A stretch of DNA of 64,000 nucleotides from Arabidopsis thaliana (lineage: Eukaryota > Streptophyta > Magnoliopsida > Brassicales > Brassicaceae). This document shows, in pieces, positions 36,650 through 48,913 of this stretch. The notes beneath the pieces were generated by a model that had not been told where the DNA came from, made no database searches, and worked only from the letters and a program-made list of their open reading frames with translations. The position numbers were made by a program, and so were the translations under genes. How positions within the stretch are numbered: the stretch's first letter is position 1; each line of letters begins with the position of its first letter. The stretch spans positions 3,286,001 through 3,350,000 of the forward strand of contig NC_003076.8 of the NCBI RefSeq assembly GCF_000001735.4. Direction: 5' to 3'.

Positions 36650-38701
36650 AGCTCCAGTGGGTTTTTTTTTCTTTTTCTTTCTTTCTTCCTCTAATAAGCC
36701 TTTGAATTAAATTTCCATAAAAAAACAGATTCACAGAAAATAAGAAAGGATACAAAACAGAGAGAATTATCGAAAATACAGAGCAGAAGAGAAACAAGAA
36801 AACAGAGGTTTAATGAGAAGTTTTGTAGAATTCTTGTTTTGTTTCTTATGAGAAAAAAGTTTGTTATTCTTGGAAGAAATAGAAAGTTAGAAGAAGAGTC
36901 AGCTTTTGCTGAGTGGAGATGGATTGGAATCTCTGCTATATTTATACAACTCCACCGTAGCAATTCAACTTTTGTTTTTATTTTTTACTTTCAACTGCAA
37001 GTCAAGTCAAGTTTTGTTTTTCTTGTTTTGTTTTTTGTAATTTCTTGTTTCTAAATTAGTAGTCCTATGATTTTAATAATTTTGAGGAAGATGAAAGGAT
37101 TAGAGATTGTTGCCGTAACTAACGCATTTACGATGTAAAGAACTCAAACGGTTGATATATCTGGCTGGTTTGTGGGCATTTTCGTCATATAAAATAAGAC
37201 ATCACCTTTGCTTGTAATGAATTGAGAGTTAATATTAAAGGGATTTTGTTATGATTATATTTCACTCAAATTCTATTCTCCGCAAAATAGCTAATTCGTG
37301 ATTCGTGATTAAAAAAGAAAATTAAATAGCGCATGTGATATTAAATAGCTCTTCTAATTTAGCAAACCTTGTTATTTTTTTCTTACATTTTTGAGCTTTT
37401 TGTTTACATGTAGAATGAGATTGAAAGTGTCGGAACATTAGGTTTTAGTTAATTTTGGATGACATTTTTTGCTAGTATGATTTAAAATTATTAAAACAAC
37501 GAAAATTAGTAAAAGTTAAATAAAATTCTATAACCAAGGAATAAAAAATATGGATTTGCACTTATAGAAGTTGACAAAATCATTAGTTAAAAATTCGACA
37601 AATTGTGAGTGTGCTGTCTGTTTCTTCTTCTTTATATTTTCAATTTTTTCGTGGCGGCATAAAGAGAGGAAACATATGGCAGACAAATTTGACTACAAAA
37701 TTAAGCCATCGTATCATTGATATGATTTTTTAATATTCAACTATTACTAGAATATTTGTATTCACAAATACTATCACTTTCGAGCCATAATACTAATACA
37801 AAAAAACAAGTTTCTACTACATAATCCCTGTTATTTGAAAGTTAATAACAAGAGCTATCCATTCGTAATGATGGCTACAATTGTTTTGGTTTACGAATAA
37901 ACTATACTACTATTTTAGTAGTTTTCTTTCTCAACGTAACCATTGTCAATTTTTCATGCGTGACAATTTGGACCCACCTCAAACTTGCACCAATGGCCAT
38001 ATGGGATGCCATAATAAACACAAATCTTACTTTATAATATGAGGCGTGGATAGATCCTTAATTTTCGAGGATTAAAATGACTTTATGAGTTTACCATCAC
38101 CTAAGGCGTGGAGAAAAAAAAAAGAGTTATCACCCGAAGGCATTAAAATCAACCACCTTTCCGTGAGACAAACCCAAGTGAAATGTTTAGTACTTGTCTA
38201 TCTCAAAACGCCAAAGTCCAAACTCAATTCATTACATTGAAACTCCATTAGTAACAGTTAGGTTTTGTTTCTCAGACGTATATAGTCCATACGCAAAAGA
38301 AAATTCTTATATATACTACTTATAGTTTTCATGGTAACATCATTAAGTAAATTACAAATATAATAATCTACAATGACTCGGTTTTCTACTTATAAAGTTT
38401 GTTGTCTGAAGTAAACTAGTTCTAGTAATTTAGAACTAGATAAAAACAAACGATCGCAGTGTAAGTAGGGAAGATTAATTGTGTTAGTTGGTGAACTAAA
38501 CCCGTTAATATATACTACCACAACCATTAATTTCTATCTTAATTTTCTAAAAAATAATATACGCCCAAAAATTAAATCGCCACCAAACTCACCAATGTGA
38601 ATTTTCAGTTAGAGAAGTCAGTTCAACCGATTTTCTCAATGGCTCAATGCTATTGACATTTATTCTTCATTATTAATATTATGATTCTAACTCCCAAAGA
38701 A
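36650..38701. other. Intergenic: RBK1 promoter and AT-rich DNA before tRNA-Arg
   Basis: Contains the RBK1 leader and TATA box (36939-36946, minus). The remainder, about 37100-38650, is AT-rich with no supported gene. Confidence 0.6.
36939..36946 (-). promoter_or_regulatory. TATA box of RBK1
   Basis: TATAAATA on the minus strand, suitably placed for a leader of about 250 bases before the RBK1 start codon. Confidence 0.5.
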
Positions 38702-38774
38702 GCGTCTGTAGCTCAGTGGATAGAGCGTCTGTTTCCTAAGCAGAAGGTCGTAGGTTCGACCCCTACCTGACGCG
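38702..38774 (+). tRNA. tRNA-Arg (anticodon CCT)
   Basis: The 73-nt sequence folds as a normal tRNA. The acceptor GCGTCTG pairs with CTGACGC (one T-T mismatch), and the discriminator is G at 38774. D-arm GCTCAGTGGATAGAGC, anticodon stem TCTGT/GCAGA with loop TTCCTAA giving CCT for AGG codons, and T-arm GTAGGTTCGACCCCTAC are all present. CAA lies a few bases upstream, and a TTTT terminator follows at 38779-38782. Confidence 0.96.
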
Positions 38775-38977
38775 TTTATTTTGTATCCTTTTATCAAAAA
38801 AAGTTTTATAAGCCCATTAGCCCAGCCCAAAAGAGTCGAGACACCAGAAAAACTGAAAATAAGACCTTGTCATTTTTTAGCACAAGGACCGAGTACAAAC
38901 AGTGAAACACACACACGCACACACAAGAAACAAGAGTAAGAAAAAGGCTATATTACACACAGCAACAAGGGATCTGC

Positions 38978-40933
38978 TCAACGACCATGTTGAGCACTTG
39001 AAAACGTTACCGTAGCTCCACCAGAGCTTACCGATGTAGTATTCGAAGAGGATACATGATATGTTGCGACAGGCATTTTGGTCGGAAGATGAGGCACTGG
39101 TGCTTCAAGATTCAAGACTTGGATTGCTTGTTTTATTGAAGGCCTCGTGTTTACATCAGGATGAGCACACCATAATCCTACAATCATGAGACATTCTGCT
39201 TGTTTCTCATCGAAACCACCGATCCTGAGTTTCTCGTCGATAGCTGTAATAACTTCTCCTTTTCCATAAAGGTCCCACATTTTCTCTACAAGGTTTGTTA
39301 CAGGCTCTACTCTTCCTTGTCTTCGATCCACAGATTTTCTTCCTGTAACAATCTCTAATGTAACCACTCCAAAGCTATACACATCAGATTCTTTGCTCGC
39401 CCTTCCGGTGCTTATGTATTCAGGAGCCATGTAACCAAATGTTCCTGCTAACCCTGTAGTCTGTGGACCTAGCTCGTGGTCCATCAATCTAGCCAACCCG
39501 AAATCACCAAGCTTGGCATTGAAATTGGAGTCGAGCATCACATTACTCGCCTTGATGTCTCTGTGTACAACACACTGCTCCCACTCCTCGTGAAGATAAA
39601 GCAGTGCAGAGGCGAGACCGAGAGTTATTTTGCATCTCACATGCCAAGCGAGATGCGGCTTTTTACCAAATAGATGGGCGTCAAGGCTACCATTTGGCAT
39701 GAACTCGTATATCATTAGAAACTCATCTTTCTCATGGCACCAACCAATGAGTTGCACAAGGTTTCGATGTCTCAAACTGCTGATTATCTTTACTTCGGTT
39801 ACGAACTCTCTTTTTCCCTGCTTAGACCCACCCGCAAACTTCTTTATCGCAACCATCATATCTAAGCTGTTTAAGTACCCTCTATAAACCGCTCCAAACC
39901 CTCCTTCCCCTAGCTTCCTATCATCTGCGAAATTGTTTGCAGCTGATGCAAGATCTTTATAAGTAAACTTTCTTGGTCCTGCTCCTCTTTCGAGATCTTC
40001 ATTTATCGATGTTAAGTTTTCTGTCTCCTCTGCTTTCTTCTTCTGCTGCTTCCGTTTCAAGAAGACGATGAGCGAGGTAATAAAAAAGGTCAGCAAAACG
40101 AACCCAGAAACTGAAATACCAATTATCATCCCCTTCTTGTCATTCTGACTTTTCTTTATATCTATTAGCTCCAGGCTTGAACTGAACTCCCATGACAGAA
40201 GTCTATTTCCCTCGGTGACCCCTCCAGATGTCGCAGAAAACCCAATTGTAACTTCTGATGGCAGTACCTTTGAGAGATCAATGATGTAAGATAGGCTTGA
40301 ATTCTCCAGAGGATCAGATGTTAAGTCGTAAGTCCAAGAGACACTCAAGTTTCTTCTAGCGGAATCATAGAATATCAGGACACGGCCTATATCTTGGTTG
40401 TGTGACGTTGCATTCCAAGAAGTGTAGTTAGAAGAAACAAGAGAGTTGTTGTTGATTCCTACATGGGATTTGACATCGAGAGGATCCCATTCTGGATTAG
40501 TAAATGTGTCGAACTCGACATAAACAAGTGGGAAAGCAGAAGACTGATTATTGGTTCCATTGAATAGACCCAAGAAACCACCAGCTGAGTTGGGAGGCAA
40601 TTGGATTCTCGCTGGAGCTAGAAAGAAAGCAAACCCATGACCGTAATTACCATACCCAACATTACGGGTATCAATTCTGAAGGAGAAACGCGTACTAAAA
40701 TCCGAAGGCTTACTGGTACCTGGATTCCATAAAGGAACCTGCTTACCATAAGTAGCCCAACCGGCACGGCATGTGTAGTCAATGTTGGTAAGCTCAACAG
40801 CCCCATTTGCTCTTGCATCTCCTTGGTATGCTATTTCAGAAACATCTGATCCAAAACGAGATATGTTAAATTGAACTGAACAGACAAAAGGGAGAACCAA
40901 AACAAAGGAAAATAACAGAATTGAGTTGGCCAT
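38978..40933 (-). CDS. LECRK-IX.1: L-type lectin receptor kinase LecRK-IX.1, 651 aa
   Basis: A single open frame of 651 codons with no intron, as usual for this family. Order: signal peptide (about residues 1-19), legume-lectin domain (about 20-260, with VYVEFDTFTNPEWD in the metal/sugar-binding core), a transmembrane helix (about 270-292) followed by Arg/Lys-rich residues, and a kinase domain (about 335-605). Kinase landmarks are [36 protein letters not shown] and GYMAPEYI, so it should be catalytically active. Several NxS/T glycosylation sites lie in the lectin domain. LecRK-IX.1 sits at the plasma membrane and contributes to resistance to Phytophthora and to cell death. Its upstream region holds six W-box cores. 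LecRK-IX.2 is the close paralogue. Confidence 0.95.
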   Translation of the reverse strand: MANSILLFSFVLVLPFVCSVQFNISRFGSDVSEIAYQGDARANGAVELTNIDYTCRAGWATYGKQVPLWNPGTSKPSDFSTRFSFRIDTRNVGYGNYGHGFAFFLAPARIQLPPNSAGGFLGLFNGTNNQSSAFPLVYVEFDTFTNPEWDPLDVKSHVGINNNSLVSSNYTSWNATSHNQDIGRVLIFYDSARRNLSVSWTYDLTSDPLENSSLSYIIDLSKVLPSEVTIGFSATSGGVTEGNRLLSWEFSSSLELIDIKKSQNDKKGMIIGISVSGFVLLTFFITSLIVFLKRKQQKKKAEETENLTSINEDLERGAGPRKFTYKDLASAANNFADDRKLGEGGFGAVYRGYLNSLDMMVAIKKFAGGSKQGKREFVTEVKIISSLRHRNLVQLIGWCHEKDEFLMIYEFMPNGSLDAHLFGKKPHLAWHVRCKITLGLASALLYLHEEWEQCVVHRDIKASNVMLDSNFNAKLGDFGLARLMDHELGPQTTGLAGTFGYMAPEYISTGRASKESDVYSFGVVTLEIVTGRKSVDRRQGRVEPVTNLVEKMWDLYGKGEVITAIDEKLRIGGFDEKQAECLMIVGLWCAHPDVNTRPSIKQAIQVLNLEAPVPHLPTKMPVATYHVSSSNTTSVSSGGATVTFSSAQHGR

Positions 40934-42118
40934 TTGCAGGCAGAAACAACAATTAGCTCAAGAGACAAAATTGGTGCAACTGATATGTATATTTATCAGC
41001 AAGTCAATGACTAAACCTTGATTATAAGAATGAAATCATTTGAGAGCGTGATCCAAGCTATCACAGGAATTAAATTTTTTGATAAACAACCATAAAAGTC
41101 ACCATATAGTTGACCCTAAGAGTAAACAGATCATATCTCTGTATTGATTGCTTATAACAGATTAGAAAAATGAGGAAGACATGTTTGATACTCATCCTAA
41201 ATTGTAAGACAGCTTATGATAATCACAAAGGAACTCAAGTATATCAAAGAGAAGACTTATTTTTTCCTCAAGCCAATGGGTGAACAAGCAGAGTCAAACT
41301 TTATAGACTTCAAAAATAAGAAATCACAATCAAAAAGTCCATGTAACACTGATATTTTCCACAGAACAAGTTTATTCACAACCACGATTAGTTATTTGAA
41401 CATGACATGATTAATCATCAACACAGATGAACCAAACTCAAGAACATGTCAATGCACAGTAAAAAAGGTCAAAAGATCTGTTCTTTTAAGAAATCGATTA
41501 AAAACATACACATCAAGAGACCATTATAAGCGAATATACTTCCATCAAGTCAATGCCAAACCTAGGATTAGAAAAATAAGATAGCCAGCTCAACCTCAGA
41601 TAAAACTAATTAGCATCAACCTTAAAAGTAGTCAACTAAGTCTATCTGTTATCATGAGAGGAATGTGATAAACAATTGTATATGATCTTATCCTACGTGC
41701 AAGAACAAACCCAGATACAAAAACAAAATTATCTTTGAAAACGATGTGAAATCATTAAGAAAAAAGTAGGAACTTATTTAAATATTTGTAACCCTGGATC
41801 ATGGCCATTCAGAAAACAATAAACTTTCTATGACTTATCCAGTTATCTTCATTTTCGTCGAACACTTGGTGAGCATGTCCTTAAACCAACCCAACGAACT
41901 ACCTGAAAAATCTCCAAGCCCGGTTCAAAAAAAACTCAGAATGATAGAATTTATGATTTGACAAAATTATCCTTTAGCATTAACGAAACGCAAGTTTCTA
42001 TTATTATCATTTTCGTCCCTCAAGTTTCCCTTAAGTCACATTATTGCCCCATCTGGCTTCCCTCAGATTCACTTCCACTACCGCCGCTTCTCATTCTCTT
42101 TCTCGTCAATCTCAATCA
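40934..42118. other. Divergent promoter region LecRK-IX.1 / TOP2
   Basis: About 1.2 kb with no other gene. A TA-rich box (ATAAATATA, minus strand, about 40984-40996) is well placed for LecRK-IX.1. Six W-box cores are scattered at 41002-41635. The final 80 bases are the CT-rich leader of TOP2. Confidence 0.6.
41002..41635. promoter_or_regulatory. Cluster of six W-box cores upstream of LecRK-IX.1
   Basis: TTGAC cores followed by C or T occur on the plus strand at 41110-41115, and on the minus strand (as AGTCAA or GGTCAA) at 41002-41007, 41292-41297, 41467-41472, 41548-41553 and 41630-41635. WRKY factors bind such sites in defence gene promoters, which suits an immune receptor kinase. Binding is inferred. 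Confidence 0.45.
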
Positions 42119-45100
42119 ATGGCTTCTGAAGATACTCTCTCCTCGAATCCTCTATTGCAGAATTTTGACTTCCCTCCGTTTGACTCCGTTGATGCTCACC
42201 ATGTCAGACCTGGGATTCGTGCTCTGTTGCAGCAGCTCGTACGTTTCTCTTTCTTTATCATCCCGATCATTGTTGTTTTTCTTCTTCTTCTATTGGACTT
42301 GTGTATTGTTTCTATGATCCTATGAACAGATTAGTAAAATGTTGCATATATTAGCTATTGCCATTTGTGTGAAACGATTTTTTCTTCCAGGAAGCTGAAT
42401 TGGAGCAGCTAGAAAAAGCTGTAGAGCCTTCATGGCCAAAACTAGTGGAGCCATTAGAGAAGATTATTGATCGGTTATCTGTTGTTTGGGGAATGATCAA
42501 TCATCTTAAGGCTGTCAAGGACACACCTGAGCTTCGTGCTGCCATTGAAGAAGTTCAGGTAGATTTTTATTTGTATTGCCAAGTTTTTCTCTGCTCATGA
42601 CTGGTTTAATTCAAATTCAAATCTACTTATTGGTGTCGACATTTGTTTGATTGTCATCAAACATGTACATCACTGTTAAATTGATATTCATGAAAATTAT
42701 GGATTCAGTCAAAGGGAGCTCTAAGTTTTTGTTTGTTTATTCAGTGGATTAGGATTCGTTTTCTTGTTTTCCTAACAATACTTTCATCTACACTCTACAG
42801 CCGGAGAAGGTGAAGTTCCAGCTCAGGTTGGGACAGAGCAAACCCATTTACAATGCATTTAAGGCTATTCGAGAATCTCCAGACTGGAATTCATTGAGCG
42901 AAGCTCGTCAACGATTAGTTGAAGGCAAGTAATTATAATCGGAGCATAAGAAGGAACACAATTTGTTCTTTCCTTTCCAGTTTTTTTTTGTATAAGAGGA
43001 ATCGTTTTATATTTTCAATGCTCAGAGATATGTGCTAATATAGTTTCCATGTGTTTTCAGCCCAAATAAAGGAGGCGGTTCTGAGTGGTATTGCTCTTGA
43101 AGATGATAAGAGGGAAGAATTTAACAAAATTGAACAGGTTTATTCTATAACTCTTGACGAATAAATGTCAGCTCCATGAGTCCACACGCATTACTTCTGT
43201 GTAATTAGTAATATGATCTGCTTACTTGATTTGCCCTTGTCCACTATAGGAACTTGAAAAACTTTCTCATAAGTTTTCTGAGAATGTTTTGGACGCTACA
43301 AAGAAGTTTGAAAAGTTGATAACAGACAAGAAAGAGATTGAGGGGTTGCCACCATCTGCACTTGGATTGTTCGCACAAGCAGCTGTTTCCAAGGTATAAT
43401 ATCTGAAAGATTTATAAAGTTTCATGTTGATTTACATTGGGTTTTTAAGTTGTTGATTCGTCTTAATATATATGACCCAAGGGCCATGAAACTGCAACTG
43501 CTGACACTGGACCATGGCTCATTACACTCGATGCTCCTAGTTATCTTCCCGTTATGCAACATGCCAAAAACCGAGCTCTGCGCGAGGAAGTCTACCGTGC
43601 TTACTTATCCCGTGCCTCTTCGGGTGATTTAGATAATACAGCAATTATCGACCAAATCTTGAAGCTTCGACTGGAAAAGGCTAAGCTTCTTGGTTACAGA
43701 AATTATGCTGAGGTATTATAGTCTACTAAGTCAACTTACTCTCCTTTACTCATGGGCTTAAATTTAATATCATTCTCCTTGTCCAGGTAAGCATGGCCAC
43801 GAAAATGGCTACTGTGGAGAAAGCAGATGAGCTACTAGAAAAGCTTCGCAGTGCTTCATGGGATCCGGCTGTTCAAGGTAACTTCTAGTGAGAAAAATAC
43901 TTAAATCAACATATAGTTCTTTAACTAGTGAGCTGTTACTGCATTTCTCTATCCAATAAAGTATGTAACGGTTTCCCTCATAGCTTTTTTGTATCGGCCT
44001 TTCAAACCAAAATCATGATTATAATTAATTTTACATGTGTTATGGACTTAGACATAGAAGACCTTAAGAGTTTTGCGAAGAACCAAGGTGCTGCAGAGGC
44101 TGACAGTTTGACTCACTGGGACATCACTTTCTGGAGTGAGAGGCTTCGTGAATCCAAATACGATATTAATGAGGTTCTCGTCCTTATTCTTTAGTTTGTG
44201 ATACAATTGTATATTGTTTTACAATCCTTGCCGCTTATTGCTCACTGCTTGTAATTTTGTAGGAAGAACTGCGACCTTACTTCTCATTGCCAAAGGTTAT
44301 GGATGCGTTATTCGGTCTAGCTAAGACACTATTTGGAATTGATGTTGTGCCAGCAGACGGTGTAGCGCCGGTAAAATCTGGAACTTAATATGTCGTGTTT
44401 CAGTATATGTCCATCATGCTATTATGTTTTTTAACATGTTATATATTATTGCCGTGAAGGTCTGGAACAGCGATGTTAGGTTCTACTGTGTCAAAGATTC
44501 TTCTGGAAATCCAACTGCTTATTTCTACTTTGATCCCTACTCTCGCCCTTCAGAAAAGAGAGACGGCGCTTGGATGGATGAAGTTTTTTCTCGTAGCCGA
44601 GTCATGGCCCAGAAGGGTTCCTCCGTTAGACTCCCTGTTGCTCAAATGGTCTGCAACCAAACTCCACCTGTTGGTGACAAGCCAAGCCTTATGACATTCC
44701 GTGAGGTAAAAAATATCTTAAATTCTATATTGATTGTGAAGGAAGTAAATGCCTGAGTATGTATGGTAGTTGGTAACAAACTATGAGTACACATGCCCCC
44801 AAATGTAGTTTTCCCTGCCCTAGAAGTTAAATTGGTACCTGAGAAAACTTACTTCATGTGTAATTTTATTGATTTATTCGACTATTGTGGATTGGTATTC
44901 ACTCATGGAACTTTACATATTGGTGGCGTGGAGGGCCATGCTATGACGAAATTTTACAATCTTTAGGAGTAGCACTAGATAGACCACTTCTCTTTTCGAC
45001 CTATATGTAGCTTTCCATACTTGAAACTTTAGGTGCTTTTGGAGAACTCTTACATGCATGGTCAATGACTCATGATCCTTGTTCTTTATGACAATATTAT

Positions 45101-46462
45101 TCTGATTTACAGGTAGAGACTGTGTTCCATGAATTTGGCCATGCTCTTCAGCATATGCTTACCAAAGAGGATGAGGGGCTAGTGGCTGGTATCCGGAATA
45201 TCGAGTGGGATGCAGTTGAATTACCGTCACAGTTTATGGAGAACTGGTGCTACCACAGGTACTTGGGTTCAACTGCCTTGCCGAATTTAATTTACAAATG
45301 TTTGGGTCCCCGTGATTTTTGTCCTCTTACAAATACTTTTGCAGTGCTGCGTAGAGGCATTTACTAGTAAATTTATAATGAACATTATCTGAATGTGGTT
45401 TCAGGGATACCTTAATGAGCATTGCTAAGCATTATCAAACAGGAGAAACTCTTCCCGAGAATGTATACAAGAAGCTACTGGCTGCAAGAACATTCCGTGC
45501 AGGGTCCCTTAGTCTTCGCCAGGTCAGTACATTATATCAAACTGTAGATGTTCATATGTAGTACTAAGCAAGATTCTCTTCTTCAGCGGATTGTACACAT
45601 TTCAGTAAATTTGGCTCTTGTTGTTCCAGTTGAAGTTTGCTACAGTTGATCTGGAGCTGCACACAAAATACATGCCAGGTGGGGCAGAGACCATCTACGA
45701 AGTTGATCAAAGGGTGTCCATAAAAACACAAGTGATCCCTCCACTTCCTGAAGATAGATTCCTCTGTAGCTTCAGTCATATATTTGCAGGTAACATCCTT
45801 AAACCCGTTTTGTTGTAACGCATCCGTAAACGTTAGTCATGTGCAGTTATCGTAGGTGCGTTTGATAGTTTGTTTCACTTGTTCACCTTCTCATGTCTTG
45901 TCAGGTGGTTATGCAGCTGGATACTACAGTTACAAGGTAAAATATATTCTTTTGTTTCTATATAATTCACCGATGCAGCAGTTCTATTCACGATGGTTCT
46001 CTGCTGGTCAAATATCTAAATACACTTTTGTGGACAACGTGCAGTGGGCGGAGGTTTTGTCTGCAGATGCGTTTTCAGCTTTTGAAGATGCTGGGTTGGA
46101 TGACATTAAGGTATATGCTGCTAAACAAACTTACTGAAGCTTTGATTCGATTTTCCAGACTCTGAACATCTCTCTGTGTTGTGTGGGTTGCAAAACACAG
46201 GCTGTCAAAGAAACAGGACAGAGATTCAGAAACACTATACTTGCTCTGGGAGGAGGAAAAGCTCCTCTAAAAGTAAAATCTCTTCTCTGCCTTTTATACT
46301 ATAGGTTCTGCATATCATAAATCCAAGTTGTTTGTTTCCAGAGCTTATAATGATCAAATGTAATGGTAAACTATTGAACAGGTGTTTGTGGAGTTCAGAG
46401 GACGAGAACCTTCCCCAGAGCCTCTGCTCAGACACAATGGACTCTTGGCTGCTTCTGCTTGA
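42119..46462 (+). CDS. TOP2: Thimet-type zinc oligopeptidase TOP2, 701 aa
   Basis: Seventeen exons join in frame to 701 aa: 42119-42238, 42391-42558, 42801-42924, 43061-43137, 43250-43393, 43482-43712, 43787-43877, 44052-44173, 44263-44370, 44460-44705, 45113-45258, 45405-45522, 45630-45789, 45905-45936, 46045-46110, 46201-46272, 46382-46462. The M3 zinc site [12 protein letters not shown] (HExxH) lies at the start of exon 11, and the third zinc ligand is the Glu of [10 protein letters not shown]. The C-terminal region contains the Tyr-rich [12 protein letters not shown]3 peptidases degrade short peptides. TOP2 (AT5G10540) is the cytosolic relative of organellar TOP1, and both were reported to bind salicylic acid. 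Intron 3 has a GC donor. No ATG-initiated transit peptide precedes the start, consistent with a cytosolic enzyme. Confidence 0.96.
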
Positions 46463-46994
46463 ACTAATTATGTCCTTTGCTACTCTCACACTCAACTTTG
46501 GGTTTATTAATGTCATTAAATAAAATTAAACTTTTTCCTTGCTTGTTTCCTGAGCATGCTTTCTTCAAGTGTTGTAGTAATCATCTCATAGAAGTGCAGC
46601 TGGTAAAAAAAAAAATGGTTCATAAACGAAACGAACAGAGATAATATTTTTCTTCGAACCATTTTCACATTCTCCACTACATTTTTCTTAGATCCTCTCG
46701 ATCTTTTCTTACTAAGTCACTCTGTTCATGGTGTCACCAATAATCTAAAGAACCTTAATCTGAAAGAGGAAAAGGACAGAAAACTTCCACCTCTTTGCTC
46801 AACCTAGAAATTCACTAACTACCCTTTACATGTTTTCCTCTATCTACTGTTTCCCTAACACTCAAAATCTTTTCTTTCGAGTTTCCCTTCCTTCCTTTCC
46901 CTTCCATTTACACAAAGGTTCCACCTCCACCCAAATTCTCCGATTCTAGTCTCCTGGAGTTGTTAAGCATATTTCAACGTACGGTCAACAATTA
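46463..46994. other. Convergent intergenic region TOP2 / GTE2
   Basis: The 3' UTRs of TOP2 (plus) and GTE2 (minus) face each other here. No other feature is seen. Confidence 0.6.
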
Positions 46995-48913
46995 TTACGG
47001 GGCTTCTTTTGCTTCCACAAATGGAGACTGCACACTATCCGCATCCGAATCACTTCCTGATGAACTCCCTGACTCTGAATCTGCATAGAGTCAAACACCG
47101 AAAACCGTTTAAACATTGGCAAAAGATAAACATTTAAATGAGAAATAGATGAAAGGGTAAGACTATATTACCACTAGAAGAAGAACTGCCACTCGAACTG
47201 AAGCTGCCAGAAGAACTAGAGCCACCACTAGCAGCGGCAGCTGTACCATCCCTTTCAATCTCCACTGATGGATAATCCTCAACTGGTATATCTTCTCCAA
47301 TGTCTACATCCTCTTCTCCTGCTTCCCCTCCTTTCCTCCCTCTCTTCTCAGCACTTCCCATTTCTGTCACCGGAGGCTGATGATAATGACAAAGATCAGT
47401 ACTAACCAATCAGAAACAAAGTGTGCATTTTGATAAATGGATCAGAAGTTTGCTTTACCATGTTTCTTGGTGGAGTTGACACATTCTGGATAAACCCTTG
47501 TCGCTTGATCTTGCTTGCCATCTTTCTGTAGTTGGTAACAAAACGATCAAGCTCCCACAAAGTCTCATTATCTAAAGCTTCAATATCCAACTCTATTTCG
47601 TCACCGTCTTGAGGCAAATCTCTTGTCCTCTTCCTAAGAATCTGAATCAACTGTCCAAGCTTCTCAGGAGGCAATTCTTGTAGATTCACGCCAAGCTTTC
47701 CCTTTTCATCCATTGTCATTTCCCGCTTGTTTGGATCCTTAGCCTTCGGTTTCGGTAACTTCCCTTTCCTTCCCTTATTCGTTTCACGCACTTCAAGTGA
47801 TGCTTCCACTTGGTTAACCGGCTGGGGAGGTGGTGATGGTGGTGGTGGTGGCTGAACCGGTGAAGGAGGAGGAGATGGGTCACGTGTTATCTCAATTACT
47901 GGAGGAGGAGGCAATGTAGGTAGTAGCGGCTTCACTGAATCTAGCTTTTTAGCTATAGAAATCTGTTCAGGTCCTTTCCTTGCATTCTCCGCCACATTAT
48001 TCTGATTCCACACTCTTTGATTATCCTCAGGTCCAGGACGAGACGATGATCCCATAACTTTCACCTCTTGAGCCTCGAATCTCTTCAATGTAGGGTTGAA
48101 CCAAACGTCAAATTGACTCAGAAGCTTCTCAGCCATCAAATAAACATCTTGACCCTTTGGATTATACGACATCGCATTGGTGAAAGTCAACCTAACATCA
48201 GAAGCGAAATCAATCGGCGATCTATATAAACCTTTTTCCAGATTCATCTTCACCGTACCCAGATCCATAGGCTTGTCCACAATCCGATGATAGTCATGAA
48301 GCCCTAAACCTACCACATCAACAGGATTTAAAAAGACCCATGACCATTTATGCTTCATCAGCTTCACCAAGATCTGACCACATGTCGTCATCATACTCTT
48401 CAACACCTTCTCAGACATCAGATCCAAAGCCACATGACGCTTAAGGCTAGGCTCGTCCGTAGCAAACGGATTGCTTCGCTTCTGCCCATGCCCAATTTTC
48501 TTCTTCTTCGTCTTCGTCTTCTTCACTCCAACGTCATTCGTTTCACCAGCGAAGCTACGAGCTTGAGTAGTATAAACAGAGCCGCTCACGAACGTACCCG
48601 ATTCGATCCGTTCTCTCAGGAACCGAACTTCCTCGAGCTCCGAATTGAGACGCTTCTTCAGCTCCCTGAGCTGATTCGAGGTGTACCCATCAAGATCAAA
48701 GGAAACGTAGTCTCCATAAGCTGACGAATCATCGAAATGCTTGCTCGAATTGTTCCCGTAAGCGGAGATTGAGTTAGGGTTAGGGTTAGGGTTGAAAAGA
48801 GGATTATTGATATCACCGGAAAGAGGTTGGTTTGTGTATTTCCTCATAAAAACGGCGCCACATTGTCCCAGAAACAACGGTTCGTTTAGGTTAGCCAAAA
48901 CCGCAGGTGCCAT
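46995..48913 (-). CDS. GTE2: Bromodomain and NET-domain protein GTE2, 581 aa
   Basis: Exons 47459-48913, 47172-47376 and 46995-47080 join in frame to 581 aa, starting MAPAVLANLNEPLFLGQCGA. A short N-terminus with an Asn-Pro repeat precedes a coiled region (about 75-100) and a Lys-rich stretch (KKTKTKKKKIGHG). The bromodomain (about residues 170-275) shows WSWVFLNPVDVVGLGLHDYH, the acetyl-lysine pocket Asn in AMSYNPKG, and VDKPMDLGTVK. A Pro-rich linker, the NET/ET domain (about 395-480; MTMDEKGKLGVNLQELPPEK) and a Ser/acidic tail follow. BET-type GTE proteins read acetylated histones and regulate transcription in the nucleus. An out-of-frame uORF overlaps the start. The paralogue GTE7 is the alternative. 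Confidence 0.93.

Noticed and set aside
42044..42118. An ATG-initiated transit peptide for TOP2
   Set aside because: The apparent upstream start is TTG, not ATG; kept only as a speculative non-ATG finding.
48772..48794. TTAGGG-like repeats resembling telomere DNA
   Set aside because: They lie inside the GTE2 coding frame and encode an Asn-Pro repeat; the plant telomere unit is TTTAGGG.
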